Both the position numbers and the translations under genes were made by a program. Positions 58,408-64,000 of a DNA stretch of 64,000 nucleotides are shown here, in pieces. Origin of the DNA: a virus; IMG/VR virus record IMGVR_UViG_3300046804_005798, positions 1-64,000 of that record, one strand, 5' to 3'. How positions within the stretch are numbered: position 1 is the first letter of the stretch; every line of letters starts with the position of its first letter. The notes below the pieces were generated by a model. It was given only the letters and a program-made list of their open reading frames with translations. It was not told the DNA's origin and did not search any database.

Positions 58408-58551
58408 ATGTCACTTATTTCACAAAGAGATAGAGAAGTTGCTGTAAAAGCACTTGAGCATTATTCATCTTTCGTAAAAGACGAATCTGATAAGATGGAA
58501 CTGAATGCTCTTATAAATTGGATTAAATTAGAGATTAGTAAAAATGAATAA
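58408..58551 (+). CDS. Small helical protein
   Basis: 47 residues (REVAVKALEHYSSFVKDESDKMELNALINWIKLEI). AAAATG start without strong ribosome site. Unknown function. Confidence 0.5.
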   Translation: MSLISQRDREVAVKALEHYSSFVKDESDKMELNALINWIKLEISKNE

Positions 58552-58560
58552 ATATCATTA

Positions 58561-58629
58561 CCTGTGACCGGCAAATTTACAGGAGGAGGGTGAAAATCCC
58601 TCCATTTTTATATAAATAATAATGCCGGT
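58561..58629 (+). promoter_or_regulatory. Pairing-arm leader with hairpin and late promoter before HNH gene
   Basis: CCTGT (58561-58565)/ACAGG (58579-58583) hairpin exposes ACCGGCA (58567-58573), complementary to TGCCGGT (58623-58629); the pairing can extend to ten bases with one G-T. Between are GGAGGG/CCCTCC (58585-58603) and TATAAATA (58611-58618). ATG 58644 follows. Confidence 0.72.
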
Positions 58630-58643
58630 TACAGAGTAGAACT

Positions 58644-59186
58644 ATGTCAAAGTATGATTTTCTTCATCAACTTGAAGAGGATGAAGAGTGTAAAGAATTA
58701 AGAGATTACCCTGGATATTTTATTACTACGAAAGGAAGAGTTTGGAGCAGTATAAAAGGAAAGGGTAGATGGATGAGTTCATATAAACAAGGGCAATATT
58801 ATTGGGGGGTTATGATTGGTGGAAGAAATGGTGGCAATAAACTTATACATCAATTGGTTGGAAGAAATTTTTTAAATGAATACAGAATTGGACTGAAAAT
58901 CCTTCATAAAAATGAAAATCTAGATCATCCTAATATAAATTTTTTAGATAACCTTTATGTAGGAACTCAAAAAGATAATATTATAGATAAAAATACAAAA
59001 AATAGAGGAAGGCACGGCGGAAAACAACATTTGAGTATAAAGCAGGTTGAAGAAATTAAAACTATGTGGTACAATAGTAGTGGAGAAACCGTTAATAAAT
59101 TTTCTACAAGAATATGTGAGTTATATGGAGTTAGTAGAACTACAATTTCTTATATCATAAAAGAAAAAACTTGGTATTATGTTTAG
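58644..59186 (+). CDS. HNH homing endonuclease with NUMOD4 and HTH domains
   Basis: 180 residues. N-terminal NUMOD4-like ELRDYPGYFITTKGRVWSS; HNH_3 core LIHQLVGRNFLN...LHKNENLDHPNINFLDNLYVGTQKDNI; C-terminal LSIKQVEEIKTMW...ISYIIKEKTWYYV helix-turn-helix that reads DNA. Freestanding, near the tRNAs, behind its own leader. Confidence 0.92.
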   Translation: MSKYDFLHQLEEDEECKELRDYPGYFITTKGRVWSSIKGKGRWMSSYKQGQYYWGVMIGGRNGGNKLIHQLVGRNFLNEYRIGLKILHKNENLDHPNINFLDNLYVGTQKDNIIDKNTKNRGRHGGKQHLSIKQVEEIKTMWYNSSGETVNKFSTRICELYGVSRTTISYIIKEKTWYYV

Positions 59187-59231
59187 AAAGGAGGTAGATC
59201 AATTAAAATAAATCTCTGGTACTGTAAAGAT

Positions 59232-59375
59232 ATGAGTCAATGGAGATGGACTCTTACTGATGACTCGCGACCTATCCTTAAACAGGAATCTGGACAAAGA
59301 CCATTTCTTAGGGATGCAATGAATGACGTTGCAAATACAGTAGAATATATGTTAGAATGCAAACAAAGTGAGTAA
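59232..59375 (+). CDS. Small conserved-like protein
   Basis: 47 residues: MSQWRWTLTDDSRPILKQESGQRPFLRDAMNDVANTVEYML. Precedes the Mom-like gene by ten bases. Unknown function. Confidence 0.5.
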   Translation: MSQWRWTLTDDSRPILKQESGQRPFLRDAMNDVANTVEYMLECKQSE

Positions 59376-59385
59376 AAATACTTAG

Positions 59386-60027
59386 ATGAAGAGTGAGTAT
59401 TTTATAGATAAGGTAGGTAAGGAAGAAATCAAAGATCTTCTTTATACCTACCATTATCTTAAAGACGAATCGAAGGATTTCAAAAGTGGATATAATTACT
59501 CACTTTACCGCAAGTCATTCACAGACATACTTAATATTGGCGGGTCTATTGGTGCTTGCATTTTCAGTACTCTCCCAGTTCCAGAAATTGCAGTAGGAGC
59601 ATTTGGACTAGAAAGAAATCAACAAGAAGGCATATACGAATTATCAAGACTTTGTATACATCCTGATATTCAAAAAGAAGAATATAATATCACATCTTGG
59701 TTCGTCAGTCGTTGTATAAGGAGATTTAGAAAAGATGCCCGCGTTCGTGCTATTCTTAGTTACGCTGACAATAATCACCACACTGGAATTATATACAGAG
59801 CTTGTAATTTTCAATACTATGGTTTGACTGATAAGAAATCTGACTTTTGGATTAAACAATTAGATGGTTCATTTATCAAACACTCAAGAGGTGCTATCAA
59901 AGGATTAGATGGAGAGTGGAGAGAGAGGAGTAGAAAACATCGGTATTTAATGATATTTGATAGGGAACTAAAAAAACGCTTGACATGGAAAGAAGAATTG
60001 TGGTATAATACAAAAGGCGATACTTAA
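59386..60027 (+). CDS. Mom-like GNAT-fold DNA-modification enzyme
   Basis: 213 residues. YELSRLCIHPD (84-94), NITSWFVSRCIRRF (101-114) and RAILSYADNNHHTGIIYRACNFQYYGLT (121-148) match the order ExSRL, N-x-SWFLS, SYAD-H-GxIYxAxNFxYxG of phage Mu Mom. Mom acts on adenine to give N6-carbamoylmethyl-adenine and shields DNA from restriction. Whether this one modifies phage DNA is not shown; a plain N-acyltransferase is the alternative. Its last codons hold a promoter. Confidence 0.78.
   Translation: MKSEYFIDKVGKEEIKDLLYTYHYLKDESKDFKSGYNYSLYRKSFTDILNIGGSIGACIFSTLPVPEIAVGAFGLERNQQEGIYELSRLCIHPDIQKEEYNITSWFVSRCIRRFRKDARVRAILSYADNNHHTGIIYRACNFQYYGLTDKKSDFWIKQLDGSFIKHSRGAIKGLDGEWRERSRKHRYLMIFDRELKKRLTWKEELWYNTKGDT
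59980..60009 (+). promoter_or_regulatory. Sigma70-like promoter in the 3' end of the Mom-like gene
   Basis: TTGACA (59980-59985), 18 bases, TATAAT (60004-60009). RNA start near 60016. The next terminator begins 36 bases later. Confidence 0.75.
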
Positions 60028-60051
60028 CCAAACTCCTTCCGTGTGCTTCAG

Positions 60052-60074
60052 AACCTCCCTCGTGGAGGTTTTGT
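60052..60074 (+). terminator. Terminator after the Mom-like gene
   Basis: AACCTCC (60052-60058), loop, GGAGGTT (60064-60070) then TTGTT. Modest T-run. With the promoter at 59980 it frames a possible RNA of about 60 bases. Confidence 0.7.
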
Positions 60075-60079
60075 TGTAT

Positions 60080-60087
60080 GATAAATA
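60080..60087 (+). promoter_or_regulatory. Late promoter of the large structural gene
   Basis: GATAAATA 31 bases before ATG 60119. Confidence 0.55.
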
Positions 60088-60118
60088 ATCCATAACGGAA
60101 ACTATAAGTGTTAATAAA

Positions 60119-63100
60119 ATGGGTCTTTCACGCCTTAATAATTTTCTGAAGTCTGCGAGAGGAACAGTTCTCTACGTTAATCCTAATGACTTAGATGCCA
60201 CTGATAGTATTGAAAATCAAGGTAACTCTTTGACTCGCCCATTTAAAACTATTCAGAGAGCATTAATTGAGTCTGCAAGATTTTCGTACCAGAAAGGTTT
60301 AAGTAATGATAGATTTAATAAAACTACAATTATTCTTTACCCTGGAGACCATATTGTAGATAATCGTCCTGGATTCATCCCTGATGGTGAAGGTATTTTT
60401 CTTCGTAGAGACGGAACAGTAACAAATGATTTCCCACCATATGATTTAAGTACAAATTTTGATTTAACAAATTCAGCAAACCAACTTTATAAACTTAACA
60501 GTATTCATGGTGGCGTTATTATCCCTCGCGGAACTTCGATTGTTGGGTTGGACTTAAGAAAGACTAAAATAAGACCAAAATATGTTCCAAATCCATTAAA
60601 TGATAATATTGAAAAATCAACTATTTTTAGAGTTACTGGTGGATGTTATTTCTGGCAGTTTTCTTTGTTTGATGCTGATCCAAATGGACAGTGTTATATT
60701 GATTATACTACCAATCTTTTTGTTCCGAACTTTTCTCACCACAAATTAACTTGTTTTGAATATGCTGATGGTGTAAATGAAGTAAGTATAGATGATGAAT
60801 ACATTACCAATAGAAATTTTGGTAGAACTGATCTTGAAATGTATTATGAAAAGGTTGGTCTTGTTTATGGACAATCATCTGGTCGTCCTATTGAACCAGA
60901 TTATCCAAGTTCAGGTCTTGATATTGAACCAAAAATCGACGAATATCGTATTGTTGGATCAACTGGATTTACTGTAGGTATAGCAAGTATAATATCAGGA
61001 GATGGAATAACTCCTGGTACAACAGTCACTGTAACTACAGAAGATGCTGTTCCTGGATTAGATGTAGATACCCCATTTAGAATTGAAGGTGTAACTGCAG
61101 ATGGTTATGATGGACAATTTGTAGTTACTGAAAAAATATCAGATACTATAATTAAATATCAAGTTCAAAACGAACCAACTCTTGCATTATCTACTTCTGA
61201 AGGAGCAACTCTTACATTACAATCAGATACCGTAAGTTCAGCATCTCCCTATATTTTTAACATCTCTCTTCGTTCCGTATATGGAATGTGTGGAATTCTT
61301 GCTGATGGGGATAAAGCAACTGGATTTAAATCTATGGTTGTTGCACAATTCACTGGAATTGGACTTCAAAAAGATGATAGGGCATTTGTCATTTTCGATG
61401 AAGAAACCGGATTATATCAAGATAGCTCAGTTCCAGGCAATGAGACTTTAAGTAATAATTCTAGATCTATTCATAATCCAGAGTGGAGAAATTTCCACAT
61501 TAAAGCTACTAATGATGCATTTATTCAAAATGTTTCAATTTTTGCAATTGGTTATGCGGAACATTTTGTCACTGAAAGTGGTGGCGACATGTCAATCACT
61601 AACTCAAACTCTAACTTTGGATCTAAAGCATTAGTTGCTAGTGGATTTAAGAGAAATGCTTTTCCTCAAGATGATCTTGGGTATATCACACATATTATAC
61701 CCCCAAAAGAGGTTTCCTTAGATGAATTTACTTATGAATTCAATGCTATTGATGTCGCAAAAACAATTTCTTTTGGGTCAACTGGAAACTTATATCTTTA
61801 TGGTCAAACAAACTCAGATGTTTACCCTGATAATGTGATTGAGGGGTATCGTATAGGTGCAAGACAAAATGATAGACTAAATGTACTTGTTTCTTCATCG
61901 GGAACAGTAACGGAATATTCTTCTAGAATTGTAATGCCACAGTCTCAGACAAGTTCTGAGAAATCATTTAATGTTACTAATAATTCCAATAATGTATTGA
62001 CCATTGGAGCGCATACTCTGACAAATGGGGAAAAAATTAGATTTTTAAGTGATATTGGAAAAATACCAGATGGACTTTTAAATAATCAAGTTTATTATGC
62101 AATCACACAGGTAAATGATGTTGGAATAGGAACGACTCAGATTAAAGTTGCAAAGACTCTAAGTGAGTCTCTTACACATACAAACACATCTCCAAAAAAT
62201 ATAACTTTCAATACTAAAGGAGGTTCTTTAAAAGTTGTAAGTAGGGTTTCTGATAAAATATCAGGTGATATTGGACATCCAATTCAATTTGATACTACGA
62301 GAAATCAGTGGTATATTAGAGTAGCATCGGCAAGCACTGAAAATGGAATTTATAATGTAATTGTAGGATTAGGAACAACTGCTCTTGGGGAAGCAACATC
62401 AAGAACGTATATCAAACGTAAAAAAGACAATAGATCTTTATCCGAAAGAATATATCGTGTCAGATATGTTATACCAAAAGATGTAGGTGCATCCAACGTA
62501 AGACCACCAAGTGATGGATATATTTTACAAGAATCAAACACTTCTATAGGATCTACTGATGGAGAAGTGCAAACTTATTTTGGTAGTGGATCAATTAGCA
62601 ATGCAAATGACCAAAGAAACTTCAGATTCATTGCCAATGCAAATTGGCAAAGTAATATTGCAAATGTTTCCACAGAACTTCCACACAACTTAACTATCGG
62701 TTCTCAAGTTGAAATAATAAATGTAGAGTCTAGTTTAAATCCTACTGGAGTAGGTAATTCTGGATTTAATGGCACATTTTCTGTCACAGGAATTAGTAGT
62801 GCAAAACATTTTTCTTTCAGTTTATTAGATAATCCAGGATCTTTTGCAAATAATACTAATTCTAGGGATACAACCCTCCCGTATTTTAAGAAAAAAGAGC
62901 ATAATAATACATACTATATTTTTAGAAATGAGCAAGTTCAAAAGTTTACACCACAAGTTGAAGATGGTATTTATTATTTGACAATTTTAAATTCATCTGT
63001 TATTCCGTCAGTTAATTATTTTACAGATGAAAAGTTTTCGCAAAATGTCAAAAACTTATATCCACAACTCGATAAGGATAATCCAGTATCAGATCCAATA

Positions 63101-64000
63101 GAGGCAAAATCTTTTGCACAATCTTCATTAATTGGAGAAACTTTAGTTGATGAACCAAAAAATAGTATTACAAAAGAAACTATTTCTAAGAATTTAATAG
63201 ATGTGGGCGTTGGAATTGGTGTTACTAACATTGTTTCAACAAGTTCAACTATTCACACTATTCATACCTCAATTGATCATGGATTAAATCGTATCACCAA
63301 AGTTTCAATTGCAAGTAGTGGACTTGGATATGGATTTGCATCTGCAGGAGATCTCTATAATGCACAATTGGTAGGTATTGGAACATCTATTACAGGAAAA
63401 TATGCAACGGCAAAGGTAACAGTCAATGCGGCTGGTAATATTACCAACGTAGTTATTATGGATGGTGGTAGTGCTTATGGGATAGGAAATTCTTTATCTG
63501 TTGTTGGACTCTCAACTTTTGCTGGATTTACTACTGCAATTGTAAATGTAACCAAAATTTATAATAATGTTGGAGACTCTATAAGAATTAATGGTGTAAG
63601 TTCAGAATCTTATTCATCTTTCAACAATCTTTATAGAATAACTGGAGTTGGTGTAGGATCTGCAAATAGTTTTACTGTAGAGTCTTCTGTTGGAGTTTCT
63701 ACATGGGTTTCTAGCACTGGCATTGGATCAGTTGTAACTTCAAATTCAACAGCATATTTAACTGGAGAGACTTTAAGAATTAGTTCTCTTGTATATGATA
63801 GAGTTAGTGGAATCGCTACAGTTATAACCCAAAACAGACATGGACTTAAGATTGATTCAAAAATTAGAATCGGTGGAGCAAATCAATCACTTTACAATGG
63901 AGACTTTGTAGTTACAGAAAATGTTGGACTTACTTCATTTAGAGTTAAGATTGGAATAGGAACAACTGCACCAACAGCTACTGGAACACTATATGGTTAT
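60119..64000 (+). CDS. Very large virion structural protein (C-terminus beyond window)
   Basis: Open for at least 1294 residues and running off the window. N-terminus: GLSRLNNFLKSARGTVLYVNPNDLDATDSIENQGNSLTRPFKTIQRALIESARFS, a pectate-lyase-like start seen in cyanophage structural proteins; GGVIIPRGTSIVGLDLRKTKIRP continues a beta-helix. Later parts have many GxxTxxxV beta repeats (GIGTTxxxVA) like the fibre genes. Probably a tail or baseplate fibre. Confidence 0.85.
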   Translation, partial: MGLSRLNNFLKSARGTVLYVNPNDLDATDSIENQGNSLTRPFKTIQRALIESARFSYQKGLSNDRFNKTTIILYPGDHIVDNRPGFIPDGEGIFLRRDGTVTNDFPPYDLSTNFDLTNSANQLYKLNSIHGGVIIPRGTSIVGLDLRKTKIRPKYVPNPLNDNIEKSTIFRVTGGCYFWQFSLFDADPNGQCYIDYTTNLFVPNFSHHKLTCFEYADGVNEVSIDDEYITNRNFGRTDLEMYYEKVGLVYGQSSGRPIEPDYPSSGLDIEPKIDEYRIVGSTGFTVGIASIISGDGITPGTTVTVTTEDAVPGLDVDTPFRIEGVTADGYDGQFVVTEKISDTIIKYQVQNEPTLALSTSEGATLTLQSDTVSSASPYIFNISLRSVYGMCGILADGDKATGFKSMVVAQFTGIGLQKDDRAFVIFDEETGLYQDSSVPGNETLSNNSRSIHNPEWRNFHIKATNDAFIQNVSIFAIGYAEHFVTESGGDMSITNSNSNFGSKALVASGFKRNAFPQDDLGYITHIIPPKEVSLDEFTYEFNAIDVAKTISFGSTGNLYLYGQTNSDVYPDNVIEGYRIGARQNDRLNVLVSSSGTVTEYSSRIVMPQSQTSSEKSFNVTNNSNNVLTIGAHTLTNGEKIRFLSDIGKIPDGLLNNQVYYAITQVNDVGIGTTQIKVAKTLSESLTHTNTSPKNITFNTKGGSLKVVSRVSDKISGDIGHPIQFDTTRNQWYIRVASASTENGIYNVIVGLGTTALGEATSRTYIKRKKDNRSLSERIYRVRYVIPKDVGASNVRPPSDGYILQESNTSIGSTDGEVQTYFGSGSISNANDQRNFRFIANANWQSNIANVSTELPHNLTIGSQVEIINVESSLNPTGVGNSGFNGTFSVTGISSAKHFSFSLLDNPGSFANNTNSRDTTLPYFKKKEHNNTYYIFRNEQVQKFTPQVEDGIYYLTILNSSVIPSVNYFTDEKFSQNVKNLYPQLDKDNPVSDPIEAKSFAQSSLIGETLVDEPKNSITKETISKNLIDVGVGIGVTNIVSTSSTIHTIHTSIDHGLNRITKVSIASSGLGYGFASAGDLYNAQLVGIGTSITGKYATAKVTVNAAGNITNVVIMDGGSAYGIGNSLSVVGLSTFAGFTTAIVNVTKIYNNVGDSIRINGVSSESYSSFNNLYRITGVGVGSANSFTVESSVGVSTWVSSTGIGSVVTSNSTAYLTGETLRISSLVYDRVSGIATVITQNRHGLKIDSKIRIGGANQSLYNGDFVVTENVGLTSFRVKIGIGTTAPTATGTLYGY

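Overview
This window is a 64 kb piece of an AT-rich T4-like cyanophage (a contractile-tailed myovirus of marine Synechococcus or Prochlorococcus). T4 core genes (gp4, gp5, gp26, gp32, gp33, gp48, gp51, gp53, gp54, gp59) sit beside cyanophage host-derived genes: psbA, two high-light-inducible (hli) genes, petF, a CP12-like gene, speD, thyX, phoH, glutaredoxin and peroxiredoxin. T4-type late promoters (TATAAATA) precede many genes, sigma70-like early promoters precede a few, and a gp33 late co-activator gene is present. No chromosomal housekeeping genes are visible.

Layout. 1-2.6 kb: secreted protein, hli, HNH endonuclease, petF, short hli, peroxiredoxin. 2.6-8.7 kb: lysis-like cassette (C39-type peptidase and GH24 lysozyme sharing an N-terminal module, small membrane proteins, a secreted HExxH protein, a staphylococcal-nuclease-like protein) invaded by GIY-YIG and HNH genes. 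8.7-11.6 kb: minus-strand genes for a proline-rich membrane protein and three exported proteins, interrupted by a plus-strand GIY-YIG gene. 11.7-22.5 kb: long repetitive tail fibres, one with an S74 chaperone, and a Gly-rich adhesin, followed by two 2OG-Fe(II) oxygenases. 23.9-27.4 kb: psbA split by two group I introns, then endonuclease genes. 27.4-36.9 kb: small conserved genes, glutaredoxin, speD, a glutamine-riboswitch-like RNA, thyX, phoH, a RecB-like nuclease, gp33, gp59, DUF1825 and gp32. 36.9-39.9 kb (minus): gp53, gp48, unknown, gp4. 39.9-57.2 kb: gp54, gp26, gp51, tape-measure-like protein, tail hydrolase, hub, CP12-like, gp5, structural and fibre-like proteins. 57.2-64 kb: small genes, a tRNA-Leu(UAA) with a group I intron, tRNA-Thr(UGU), an HNH gene, a Mom-like protein, and a large structural gene running off the end.

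How it works together. The early sigma70-like promoters serve psbA, the speD/riboswitch/thyX area and the tRNA area, so photosynthesis and nucleotide metabolism probably start early. Structural genes sit behind late TATAAATA-like boxes. Nine homing-type endonuclease genes are scattered through the window. Several carry an unusual leader in which a late promoter lies between two arms that pair across the start region, an arrangement that would block translation from read-through transcripts and allow it from late transcripts.

The most unusual items are: (1) a phage tRNA-Leu(UAA) with a cyanobacterial-type group I intron; (2) a glutamine-riboswitch-like RNA whose two halves are separated by a complete 67-codon ORF; (3) the repeated pairing-arm/late-promoter leaders; (4) psbA with two related group I introns, one carrying an HNH gene whose last codons come from the ribozyme core; (5) a Mom-like DNA-modification enzyme; (6) a CP12-like gene inside the baseplate cluster.
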